Shown one piece after another: positions 12,052 through 23,496 of a DNA stretch of 64,000 nt. Within the stretch, counting starts at the first letter, position 1. Each line of letters starts with the position of its first letter. The notes under the pieces were generated by a model, which saw only the letters and a program-made list of their open reading frames with translations, was not told where the DNA came from and searched no databases. The stretch lies in the NCBI GenBank assembly GCA_024500155.1, contig CM044868.1, positions 45,606,165-45,670,164 of the forward strand, read 5' to 3'. Origin of the DNA: Chenopodium formosanum. Lineage: Eukaryota; Streptophyta; Magnoliopsida; Caryophyllales; Amaranthaceae. The position numbers were made by a program, and so were the translations under genes.

Positions 12052-13352
12052 TGTTGGGGTTTGGTAAGTCCAACTTACCGCGGAAATGACCCCGACCCAA
12101 AGAACTACTCGCAATTAATAAAACCATAAAGCATAACAAATAAACATAAAAGGATAGAATCGGAATTTACCTTTGACGCGTGCTTCGCCCGACCTAATGG
12201 GCTCTTACATGAAAGATTTAGCTTCGAAAATACCGAGCCTCCAACGTTATCCACCCACAAAGGACGAACACCGACTTTTAGGTCCGCTACCTTGGAGTTA
12301 GCAAGGTCCAACCAAAACCCGAGTGATTAAATGAGTTCAACGGTTTTCACAATGGGGATGCCTTTTTCCACTCTCAATCAAGTGATTATCCCAATACCCT
12401 AACTTGGGTATTTATAGTGAAAACATGAGAATAAAAAGGCTCTCCCATCAATGTGGGAGAATTTAATTTTTCCATTTTACTTTAAAGCTAAAATAAAATT
12501 AATAATCAAACTAGTAATAAATCAACAAGTGGCAAGCTCATGAGAGAGGTTAGATAAGGACCATTTTGAGGAGGGGGGACCAAACTTGCTCCCCACTCCA
12601 TCTCTAAAAATCGCCCAACTCATCCATCAAGCCTCCTCTTACAATGTGCCACATAGCACCACACTTGGGCACCAAGGCACCCAAGGTGGGCTGCAATGTA
12701 AGGCTGCCAGCAGGCCCAGCACAAGCATGCGGGCAGCTAGGCACTGCTGCCCAGAAAGACCAGCACGACTTTTGCGGGCTGCTCGTGCTGTCAGCCAGCA
12801 AGCCGCGCATCAAGGATGCGGGCTGCTGCTAAGAGCTGATGCTCCTTACACGCGTTCGCCAGCGCTGCTAGCATTAGTGCGCTAGCACGCACCAGCCATC
12901 CTAGGCTCGGCTTGGTGCGCATGCTAGCCACCATGTTATACCAAATGCCCCTAGCACTCGGTTTGCTCGGGGCATTCCGATGCTAGGGGTATTTTGGTCT
13001 TGTTGATTTATTATTTTCATGTCTCGTCTTTTATTATTTTGACTTGACTTCCAACACTCGGTTTCGACGCTCTAAGCTCGAATTTCCGACGTCTAAATAT
13101 TTAATACTCGGGCGACAAATTAATTTCTTCCGAATTAATTCGTCGAGTCGGTTCGTATATTTGCTAGGGTGTGTCCCGAAGGGTTTAGTCAAGATTAAGT
13201 TGTAATATTAATTATACATTTATATTACTGATCGGAAGCGACCTCCACCCAGGCATTCCGATCACTTGACCTTACTGAATATATTACCTTTCTAATAATT
13301 CTGAACCCGCTATCAGAATAGTACACTTGTTCGAAGGACACCATTCCTTTCA
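12052..13352 (-). repeat. Copia1 3' LTR
   Basis: Minus strand: TGAAAGGAATGG... at 13352 to ...CCCCAACA at 12052. A TATA box (minus tataaata) is at 12409-12416. A GC-rich island at about 12650-12960 holds repeated gctgctagc/agcccgc-like units. The polypurine tract aagtgggagat lies just upstream on the minus strand (13353-13363). Confidence 0.93.
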
Positions 13353-14236
13353 ATCTCCCACTTGTCCTTCCGGACAAGTGCGCATTTCATGTACAACCTT
13401 TTTCCTATGTCTCTTAATGTTTCTTCACGAACTATAAGGTAAGATTATTTCGTCATCCTTATTACGTCCAGAAGTGTTTCTCGATTCCAAGTCCGAATGT
13501 CAATAAACAGATGATTTCTAAAATCCATCCGAGCACGACCATGCATTTTTACAGTCTTGCTCTACGAGAGGCCTTGTATACAACAAAGATATCTTCCCTA
13601 TTTTAGTAGGGGGACATTCCCAGTCTTGTAATGTAGCTCCTCTTACTGAGAGGACTAAGCTGCCCAAGTGTTGCCGTTATAATCCCCTATTACGGTAGAC
13701 GTTTGACAACATCAAAACGGACTAGTACTCAAACAAGAGAACTCACAATACTCATGGTCAAGGAAATAGGTCTCGATAGCCATAATGAGAAGTATACTTT
13801 ATGACGATTTTTATTCTCTTAAAGTACTCTCATAGGTCGATCTAGTATGGTTCTAAACCAATACCCGTGCAAATGATTTATAACAATCATGTCCTCGTAG
13901 CACGAGAAACAGTGCTATAAATCAAACTACACACTAATCTCAATTGGTCATTAATCGTCCATCGTTTAAATGACCTCGATTAGGGACAATTTTCGATTAT
14001 AATAATCAATGTTCACTTAATAGGTGTTTCCTTATAAAGAGTGGTCTTGATACCCTATTTAGAATATTCCAAGAATCGAACGGACTCATTATTTAATTCT
14101 AAACCACAATTAAATAGCAAACGGAGTAATAAAATATTTGCATGAAATTTATATTACTCCAAAACTTGAATGATTTTTCTTAGTGTCTTACATTAAATGT
14201 TCAAAATTTAACTAAAATACTAAACAGGGAAATCAA

Positions 14237-15821
14237 AGCCAGTCTCCTAAATGCTCGATTCCCATTGCCTCAACGCGCTTGTTGTGCTTCACTTGAGGCA
14301 AAGGTTTAGTAAGTGGATCAGCTACATTGTCATCCGTTCCAACTTTGCAAATTCTGATTTCACCTTCTGATTTCCATTCTCGAATCATGTGAAACCGCCG
14401 TTTGACATGTTTAACTTTATGATATTCCCTTGGCTCTCTGGTCTGAGAAATAGCTTCATTGTTGTCAGAATAGAGGGCTATTAGACCCTTTATGGAGGGT
14501 ACAACATCAAGTTCACCAATGAACTTACGAATCCAAATAGCCTACTTAGCCACTTCAGCAGCTGCTAAATACTCGGCTTCAGTTGTAGAACCGTCAGTTG
14601 TACTCTGCTTGGCACTCTTCCAACTGAACGCTCCTCCATTTAGACAAAACACATATCCAGATTGCGATTTGAAATCGTCTCTTTCTGTCTGGATGCTTGC
14701 GTCGGTATAACCTTCAACAAATAATTCTTCTGAACCACCATATACCAGGAATTTATCCTTGTTCCTTTTCAGGTACTTTAGGATATTCTTGGCCGCAGTC
14801 CAATGGGCCTCTCCTAGATTTGATTGGTAACGACTCTTAGCACTCAAGGCATACGATACATCTGGCCTAGTACATTTCATGGCATACATGATCGATCCAA
14901 TAAGCGAAGCATATGGAATCAGATTCATTCTCTCCCGCTCATCAGGTGTCTGTGGACACTGCTTCTTGCTCAGGGTTATGCCATGTGACATTAGCAGCTG
15001 ACTTCTCTTGGCCCCTTCCATGCCAAATCGAGCAAGTACCTTGTCAATATAAGTACTTTGACTCAATCCAATCATCCTTTTTGATCTATCCCTATAGATT
15101 TTGATACCTAGTATGTATTGAGCCTCTCCTAATTCTTTCATTGAGAAACATTTTTCAAGCCAGGCCTTTACAGACTCTAACAACGAAATGCTGTTTCCAA
15201 TGAGCAATATGTCATCGACATATAAGACTAAGAAGGCGATGTCACTCCCACTGACCTTCTTGTAAATACAAGAATCATCTGGATTATTGATAAAACCAAA
15301 CTTACCAATAGCTTCATCGAATCGCAGATTCCAACTTCTGCTAGCTTGCTTTAGTCCATAAATGGACTTCTTAAGCTTACAAACTTTCCAGCCATGTTTT
15401 GGTCAACAAAAGCTTCAGGCTGTGTCATATACACAGTTTCTTCAAAAATACCATTTAAGAAGGCGGTTTTGACGTCCATCTGCCATATTTCATAGTTATA
15501 ATATGCAGCAATCGCTAGGAGGATCCGAACGGATTTAAGCATTGGGACTGGTGAAAAGGTTTCATCGTCAATACCATGAACTTGTCTATACCCTTTTGCC
15601 ACCAATCTAGCTTTGTAAATGAATACATTTCCATCTTTGTCGGTTTTTATCTTGAAAATCCACTTACATCCGATAGGTGCATAACCTTCGGGTAAGTCAA
15701 CCAAGTCCCTGACTTCATTTTCAAACATGGAATCCATTTCAGATCTCATGGCCTCATGCCATTTAGCAGAGTCGGTGCTTGCCATCGCTTGCTTGTAGGT
15801 TGCCGGTTCATGTCCATCCAT
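14237..15821 (-). pseudogene. Copia1 reverse transcriptase and RNase H
   Basis: Copia-type RT starts near 15821 and its core includes CKWIFKIKTDKDGNVFIYKA and QMDVKTAFLNG. A frameshift near 15390 breaks it. The catalytic YVDD is intact at 15211-15222. RNase H follows with TDAS, SGYVFCLNGGAFSWKS and a TEAEYLAA block, then a TAG at 14542-14544. The same frame stays readable beyond that stop to about 14237 with an ADPLTKPL-like end. Role in the family: cDNA synthesis and removal of the RNA template in the virus-like particle. At least one frameshift and one stop make it non-functional. The sequence 13364-14236 is a non-coding tail before the 3' LTR. Confidence 0.9.
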
Positions 15822-15890
15822 AATCAGTATGTCCTCTGATATCTCAGTTAATACTTAACCAAGATATCTATCAGGTTGAGATCTCGGCCT

Positions 15891-16893
15891 CTAAGACCTA
15901 TGTAGGTTAATGGATTGAGCATTTGCATTGTCGGTTTGGCTTTGCACATTTTGATCATTTTGACTTACGACAACAGATGTTGTTTGAGCTTTTTGACTGT
16001 CATTCTTATTTTGTTGCTCATCCTCACGAACTTCGTCGAGTTCGATTTTCCTCCCACTTGTCATTTTTGAAAGGTGTTCCTTCTCCAAAAAGACACCATC
16101 GCGAGCAACAAACACTTTGTTCTCCGATTTATTGTAGAAGTAAAACCCTTTGGTTTCTTCTGGGTAGCCCACAAAGTAAACCTTGTCAGATTTGGGATGA
16201 AGTTTGTCATAAATCAATTTCTTGACATATGCTTCGCATCACCATATCTTTAGAAAAGACAACCTAGGAGGTTTCTTTGTCAATAATTCATATGGAGTCT
16301 TTTCTACAGCTTTTAATAATGGTGCACGGTTTAGTGTTAGTGCCGCAGTTAGAATTGTGATTCCCCAAAAAGAGATAGGAAGATCACTAAGACCCATTGT
16401 TGATCGTACCATATCCAACAAGGTTCGATTTCTCCTTTCGGATACTCCGTTCCATTGTGGAGTTCCTGGAGGTGTCAATTCTAAAAGTATACCCTTTTCT
16501 TTCAGATGGTCATTGAATTCTTGGCTCAAGTATTCCCCAACTCGATCCGATCAAAGGTCTTTGATTTTTCTTGCCAAGCTGATTTTCAACTTCACTCTGA
16601 AATTCTTTGAATTTTTCAAACGATTCAGATTTATGTGAAATTAGGTAGACATAACCATATCTACTATAGTCATTTGTGAAGGTGATAAAATATCGGTGTC
16701 CATTTCTTGTGATTAAGCTCATTGGTCCACACACATCAGTGTGTTTTAGACCTAATAAGTCTCCTGCCCTCTCTCCTAGCTTGGAGAATGGCTGCTTAAT
16801 CATCTTGTCTAATAAACATCCCTCGCAATTCTCAAACGATTCTAAATCGAAAGAGTCAAGAACACCTTCTTGTAGAAGTCTCTTGATGCGTTT
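15891..16893 (-). pseudogene. Copia1 integrase, C-terminal two thirds
   Basis: Read on the minus strand: zinc-binding CEGC near 16830, the first catalytic Asp in HTDVCGPM (about 16737), and the catalytic Glu in NGVSERRNR (about 16440). The C-terminal part carries the GYPEETKGFYFYNKSENKVF block. An extra A in an A-run near 16565 causes a frameshift, and directly after it a TGA (16551-16553) sits where the family has coding sequence; Copia2 has a TGA at the same place. The N-terminal part is separated by the LINE inserted at 16900. In this family the enzyme joins cDNA to host DNA. Confidence 0.88.
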
Positions 16894-17428
16894 GATGTTT
16901 TTTTTTTGGTAAATAGAGATTTTATTACCAAAAGAGAAGCAAGTTACAACCTACAATAAGCTAAGTTGCAACAACCCATACACCAAGAGACCCCAAAGGC
17001 CAATCAAACACCAAAAACAGTTCCTAGCTCTACCCTAGCCACTTTCTAGGAAGGGTTCTAGGAAGAACCAGGAACACAACAACTGGACTCAGGAACTTTG
17101 GCACCTTCTAGGAAGGGTACTAAGCACCAGGACCAGAAAAAGAACCTAAACATCATACAATAAAAACCTGTCAGCACTATTACATTTGCAAGCAACAAGA
17201 AATATAATATCTCTAACCAAAGTAGTACCTGTTTTGCAATTCCCTGTAAACATCAAAGCATTCCTCTGCAGCCAAATATTATAAACTATTTCAGAAAAAC
17301 ACATAGCCACAATTCTGCTGCTATTATTAGCCTTCCTATAGTGCTTAGCAACCTACTTCTACTCCTCAGAGAAATTGAGAATTGATCTAGAGAAACCCAA
17401 AATCTGCAGCAATGAAGACCAAATTTCT

Positions 17429-20400
17429 TTAGAATACTTGCAGTAAAAAAAAAATATGATCCACTGTTTCACTTTCTACAGCACAGAAAAAACAAAAAGG
17501 GTCACAAGTAATCTGCCATGACATGAGCCTATCTTTAGTGACTAGCCTATCAAGAATAGTAAGCCAGGTGACAAATAAACTCTTTGGGGAAGCCTGGTTA
17601 TTATAGAGAATTCTCTTCCAAGGAACTTTAGGTCCCTGGGGATTAATGACACTGTAAAGCTTCTTGATTTGCATTTTCCCATTAACAGTGACACTATCCC
17701 AACCACCAATATCATTTATAAGCATTCTTGAAACAAGAATCTTCTTCAAAATCCAAGAAGCTTTCTTAGGAATAGTAGCAGTCCATATATTCTTTCCTTC
17801 AAAATAGTAGATATGTACCCATTTTACCCATAGGTTATCAAATTTGCTAGCTAGATCCCAAAGAACCTTAGCTATAGCTGTCTTATTCCAATCTTCCATA
17901 GAAGTAATATTCCAACCCCTACAAGACTTAGGTAAGCATAAAAACTTCCAAGCAACCAAGGCTTTCTTAGAGGGGTTACTTTTCCCAGTCCACAAAAAGC
18001 ACCTAAACCTGGACTCCATTTCCCTTATAATCTTCTTTGGCAGAATAAAAATCTAAGCTCAAAAAGCTTGAATGCCAAAAAGAACACTTTTAATCAGTTG
18101 CAATCTTTCAGCATAGGAGAGACGTTTGGTAGCCCAGGTATCAATTCTACAAGTAACCCTTTCAACTAAATGCCTACACTCAAAAATAGTGAGCTTTTTA
18201 GAAGAAAGAGGAACACCAAGGTACTTAAAAGGCAAGGAACCATTAGCCATTCCCAGCACTTGCTGAAGATCAGTTTTCTCATGTTCCAAGATGCCCCCAA
18301 AATAGGCATCATTCTTATCCAGGTTTGCAGAAAACCTAGAAGCCTTAGAAAATTTCTAGAAAGCTTGAAAATAAGCTTAACATACCCCAAATCAGCCTTG
18401 GCAAACAGCAGCAGATCATCAACAAACATCAAATGAGTAATCCCAAGTTTTTCACCTCTAGGATGAAAATTAAAATCTTGATTTTTAGTCATGTCCTGCA
18501 AACACCTTGACAGATACTCCATACACAAAGCAAAAAGGAAAGGGGACATAGGATCACCTTGCCTCAAGCCTTTTTTGCCTGGAAAGGGACAGAAGGATAG
18601 CCATTAATCATAACTGAGTAAGAGACAGAAGTTATACATCCCATTATCCAGTTTATGACCCTGTTAGGAAACCCCAACTCACCAAGCATAACCTCCAGAA
18701 ACCTCCATTCAACAGAGTCATAAGCTTTCCTAAGATCTATTTTCAACATACATCCAGGAGTGACAAACTTGTGGGAATAGCCTTTAATCAACTCTGTAGC
18801 TAACAAAATATTATCACCTATATGCTTGGCTGGGATAAACCCAGCTTGAGCTTCATTTACAACAGAACCAATAACCTTTGCCAATCTAGCAGTAATGACC
18901 TTAGAGATCAATTTATAAACTAGAGTACAACAAGCTATAGGCCTATATTCCTTCACATAAGAGGGGTTCTTGACCTTTGGAACAAGAGTAATAGTAGTCC
19001 AGCTCCAAGACTTCTCTAAAACACCAGTATCAAAGAATTCCAAAACAGCTTTGTACACATCAGTTTTAATATGGTTCCAAGCATGTTTGAAAAATACAGC
19101 ATTGAACCCATCTATACCAGGAGCTTTATCATCACCAATCCCAGCTAAAGCATAATCAATTTCAGAGTGAGAAACAGGCACAGAAAGAATATCCATATCA
19201 GCACAAGACAACTGGTTCCCAGCCCTAACAATAGCAATATCAACAGCTAGCAAAGAACTAGCAGCAAAACCAAAGAGATTTTGATAAAAACTGAGAATTT
19301 CAGCTTGAACCAAATTAGGATCCTTGAGCAAAACACCATTATTAGTGTAAATGGAATCAATTCTATTTCTATTGTACCTTTGCTTAAGAACAGAAAAGAA
19401 ATAGTGAGAATTAGAGTCTCCAAGCTTGATCCAGGTCACTCTAGATTTTTGTTTCAGGATACTCTCATAAGTATTCATCCAATACTTCACTCTCTCAACT
19501 CTAGCAGTTTCTTGAGCCTGAAGAGAAGCATTAGTAATATCCCCATCTAGTTGAGATTGAACCTCAGCCAAGCAAAGCCTAGCCTCTTCTAACCTGTCAG
19601 TGATCTTAGCAAAATGCTTAGTATTTAAACCTTTAAGACCAGTCATAACAGATTTTAACTTCTTCCACACCTGCAACATAGAGTTCCGGTAATAGGAACA
19701 TCCTAGTGAGAAGACACAAACTCTTGAAAATCCTTATGAGAAGCAAGACAATTCAAAAACCTGAAAGGTTTGCCTTTCCCAGCAACAGAATGGACAATAT
19801 CCATAAGAACAGGACAATGATCAGAAAGAGAAGGAGGAAGATAGATAGCCTCAGTTTGCAAATATGCCAACAACCAAGCCTCATTAACCAAACCTCTATC
19901 AACTCTAGAAGCAGTCCTATCCATACCATGACTTTATTATTCCAAGAGTAGAAAGACCCTTTACTCTTGATTTCAACAAGTTCAAAGTCATGAATAAAAT
20001 CCTTGAAATCCTTAACCTCATAATCAGTAACTAGATTGCCATTGAATCTATCCTCATAAGACAAAACAGAATTAAAGTCACCAATACAAAGCCAAGGCAA
20101 CTGAGTATTACCTAATGCCTTAATGCCAGACCACATAGGAGATCTATGTTGAATAGAATTAAGACCATAGACAAAAGTACAAGCAATTTGATGTTGTTGA
20201 TCCTTAAACGTGAAAACAACATGAATAAATTGCTTAGTAACTGTAATAACATCAAGAGAAACATCATCAGGTTTCTAGCCAACCCATATACTTCCTTTAA
20301 GAGACAAAGAATAATTGGAAACCCAATCCCAAGCTTTACCAAACTTCTTTTTCATTGCATTTAACTTATGAATTTTAACTTTAGATTCAAGAATAGTCAT
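17429..20400 (-). pseudogene. LINE ORF2: endonuclease, reverse transcriptase, zf-RVT
   Basis: Endonuclease motifs GDFN (about 20080) and SDHCP (about 19825) are in different frames. RT runs from about 19679, with PGIDGFNAVFF, YRPIACC, AGFIPAKHIGDNIL and KIDLRKAYDSVEW, then a frameshift at the A-run near 18570 just before GLRQGDPMSPFLF. The catalytic FVDD is intact near 18420. More frame changes follow near 18390 and 18050. The C-terminal part (17429-18019) has the CDPFCFFC...ETVDH zinc motif of plant LINEs (zf-RVT). Family role: nick the target and prime reverse transcription there. At least four frame changes make it a pseudogene. Confidence 0.9.
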
Positions 20401-20489
20401 AACATCAATTGAATGATCACTAAGCCACTGTTTCACTGTAGTTACTTTATTGGGGTCATTAAGGCCCCTAATATTCTAGGTTGTAATAA

Positions 20490-21843
20490 TCATGGCACCA
20501 GAGGGGGATTACCATCACCCCCGATAGGAATAGAAGCCACCTCATCAGCCATTAAGACATTGTAAGCATTAACCTTAGTAACCACATGTTGTGTTTGCCT
20601 AGTAGTTTGAGACTTGGTCTTTTTACCCACTAATCTCAAGCCATCATCAGAATTAACCAGTTGGTTGTCATGAGCAAGAGTAGTCATAGGTAGATCAGCA
20701 GGTTTAGCTCCATTTTGCTAAGTAACAGCTGCATGAGGAACAACAGGCTTAGCTTTAGGCTTCCAAACTTGCTTTTTTGCCTGAGCACAGCCTGAGCAGG
20801 AGCAGATTGCTTCTGAGTAGCCTTAGGAGCAGAACAGTCATGGCCAGCCTTATCACACTTCTTGCAAAATGGAGGCTTCCATTCAAACTGAACCCTTAGC
20901 TCAACAGTATCACCATTTGGCCCCTCAACCCAGATTGAATTAGGCAAGGCTTTAGTCAAATCAATTTCAACAAGAATCCTAGCAAAAGACGCCCTAAGTT
21001 ACCTAGAAGTACATTCATCTGCACAAATAGGGACACCCAACAAACTGCCAATTTTGCTTAGAGTATCAATTCCCCAAGAGTTCAAGGGCAAGTTTGGGAG
21101 CTTGACCCATAGAGGGATTGTTCTGAGCACTTTAGAATGAAAATCAAACTTCTCATTCCAAGGCTTAACAATAGCAGTTTTTCCATAAAACATATGGGGT
21201 CCAGAGCATAACAATGTATTCATATTAGCAGCAGAATGTAAATTGATGATAAAATAACCATCATCCTAGAAGATTTTTGGTTTCTCAAAATCACTCCACT
21301 TCTGAGCTATAAACCTATGAACAACAGCAATAGTAGGGTAATACCCCACAACATAGAATATTACAGCATTACACCACTTCTTATTACCCTCTAACAAATC
21401 AGAAGCAACCAATTTAGCAACAGGCTTACCTTCCTTAAGAACAGGGGCAACATAGAACAGAGAAGATACTTTTGAAGTTTCCCCCGAAATAAAGCCTCCC
21501 ATCTTGAACCAGGAGCAACTTCACCACCAGGATGTCCAGACATATCAGCATGTGGTATAGAAACACTCGATTTGGGTAAAGAAGTAGTATCTAGATTAGG
21601 ATCCAATGGAATAGTAACCGGAGAAACCCAAGTTACTGTTCGATTGGATTCCTTTGAAATCGAGCAAAAATTGAGACTCTAAGCTGCAGCAATAGCTTCA
21701 ACATCACTACGGGGCAACATTCTAGAGTGAAAGTAGACCTAGAATTCCTTAAACTGTCCAAAATCTTATTATTCGGAGCTATATGAGCCTGTTTCACAAT
21801 AGTTTGGGGGAGAGGAGTAGCTTGTTTCTTCTTCTTTGCCATT
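20490..21843 (-). pseudogene. LINE ORF1 (gag-like, nucleic-acid binding)
   Basis: It starts at the ATG near 21841 with a Lys-rich N-terminus (MAKKKKQATPLPQ) and is split by several frame changes at about 21640, 21500, 21225 and 20960. Segments include KWCNAVIFYVVGYYP and a plant-LINE domain with IPLWVKLPNLPLNSWG, followed by the Cys/His cluster FCKKCDKAGHDC near 20870. In the family this protein binds the LINE RNA. The tail (20490-20687) is Thr/Lys-rich. Confidence 0.8.
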
Positions 21844-21966
21844 ATTAAAGATCTCAAGGAAGAAAAACCATCAAAATCACAGAACCATAGAAGAGAGAGA
21901 AGAGAGAAAAGTGAACGCAAAGTCAACGCCCCCTGAGTGTGTTTGACTTTTGATAAGTTAGATGTT

Positions 21967-23279
21967 AATGTGGCCAAGACGACAATGCAACAAGTATGTT
22001 TGGTTTGACTCCATGGTCTTAGCTCTTTTGGTAGTATTATTCACATTATAAACTTGTTTGTCCAGATCAAGCACATAAAGATCATTTTCAGAACGTGCAA
22101 TACCATATAAAACATTATCGAGGTAAAACGAACATTCATTGTCTTTTACTCGAAATTAAAAACCCTTGGCGTCTAACGCTGAAATTGAAATGATGTTTTT
22201 GGTAATGTTGGGAACATAATAAACGTTATCTAGTTCAAAAAAAGCCCAGTGGGAAAAGACAAACTGAGAGTTCCTACGGATACGGCACTAATTTTGGCTC
22301 CATTGCCGACCCGGAGTTCAACCTCTCCTTCTATAGCCTTCTAGCGTTCCTTAGTCTCTGAGAATTGGAACAAAGGTGTGTGAGCCGCATCCGGTATCTA
22401 ATACCCATGATGCTAAGCTAGTGAAGTTAAAGTCTGTAACGAATATACCTGATTCAGAAGTAACGGTTCTGTTCTTCTTATCTTCCTTGAACTTGAGGTA
22501 ATCTCTCTTCCATTGTCCCTTCTTTTTACAGTAGAAGCATTCGGAATCAGATTTAGAAGATGCTACCTTTTTCTCTTTGTTATCCTTGGTAGCTTTAGAC
22601 TTAAGCGGAAAGGTTTTCTTCTTGCCCTTCCCCTTAATGCCTTTCTTCTTCTTGCCTAAGAATTTGAACGGCTTGCCCTTTTTAAACATAAGCATATCAT
22701 GCTTCCCCTCATCCTTGAGCGTTAGTTCTCCTTGCTTCAACATACCATGAAGCTCAGTGGAGAATGATCATAGCCTTTGTGCAGCGAGTGGAGAATGATG
22801 TCAATTTCCATCTCGGTTGAATACCCCGCATCAAGCCTTCCCATGTTCTCAAACAATCCTATCATTTTGAGTACATGTGGGCTGACTGGCTCTCCTTTCT
22901 TGATCTTGCTCTCAAGGATCTACTTTTGGGTTTTAAACCTTTCAGTTCGTGCCTACTCTTGAAACATATTCTGCTAATAAAAAATGATCTCAAAAGTTGT
23001 CCCCTTCTCAAAGAAAGTCTTTTGAAGCTCCTAAGACATTGTGGCCAACAAGATGCATTAGACATCTCGATTGGCACTTTGCCATCGATTTAGGGCTGCC
23101 TGAGTCACCTCCTCATTAGGAGCCTCGGGCATTTCCTCATCAAGGACATATTCCTTTTGCTCTTGAATGAGAACAATTCGCAAGTTCCTTTGCCAATGAA
23201 GAAAATTTGGCCTACTCAACTTCTCCTTGTTGAGAATTAAGCGTAACGAGAATTGGTTGTTTGAGTTATTTGAAGACAT
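21967..23279 (-). pseudogene. Copia1 gag, protease and integrase N-terminus
   Basis: Gag starts at the ATG 23279-23277 with MSSNNSNNQFSLRLILNKEK and a conserved WQRNLRI segment. It then breaks up by frameshifts near 23060 and 22850 and resumes at 22743 with a Lys-rich linker. The zinc knuckle reads CFYCKKKGQWKRDYLK, so the His and last Cys of the CCHC motif are lost; Copia2 keeps both. Protease follows with WVLDTGCGSH (active-site Asp near 22400). The final part is the GAG-pre-integrase region, cut at 21967 by the LINE. An intact CGA is readable at 22150-22152, where Copia2 has TGA. Confidence 0.88.
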
Positions 23280-23496
23280 GATTCTACAATTGAAAGAATT
23301 TGTAATGAAAAACCATTCATGAAATTTAAATAAGATTGAATTCATGCATTTTAATCAAAACTTATTTAAAACGTCTTATTCACACATTTAAAGTTGTCCC
23401 CAATTTGGTGAGAATAAGTCGATTCCAAGATCTGAAGAAACAAAGAGTGGTTAAGCATGCTTTGGTTTGTCTCAACACTCAATCTCCTAAGGTAAG

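Larger units (their letters stand above)
16900..21960 (-). mobile_element. L1-type LINE nested in Copia1 integrase
   Basis: About 5.06 kb on the minus strand: 5' leader (21844-21960), ORF1 with a Cys/His knuckle, ORF2 with endonuclease, RT and a C-terminal zinc domain, a 3' UTR (about 16908-17428) and a short A-tail (seen as T10 at 16898-16907). Flanks gatgtt (16894-16899) and gatgtt (21961-21966) give a short target duplication. Copia2 shows the uninterrupted site (aacatc on the plus strand, 61885-61890). It is full-length or nearly so, but both ORFs are broken. The 3' UTR holds two copies of ttctaggaagggt near 17044 and 17107. Confidence 0.92.

Noticed and set aside
12586..12885. Cys/Ala-rich ORFs in three frames
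   Set aside because: GC-rich island of the Copia1 3' LTR; the matching islands in the other LTRs do not keep the frames.
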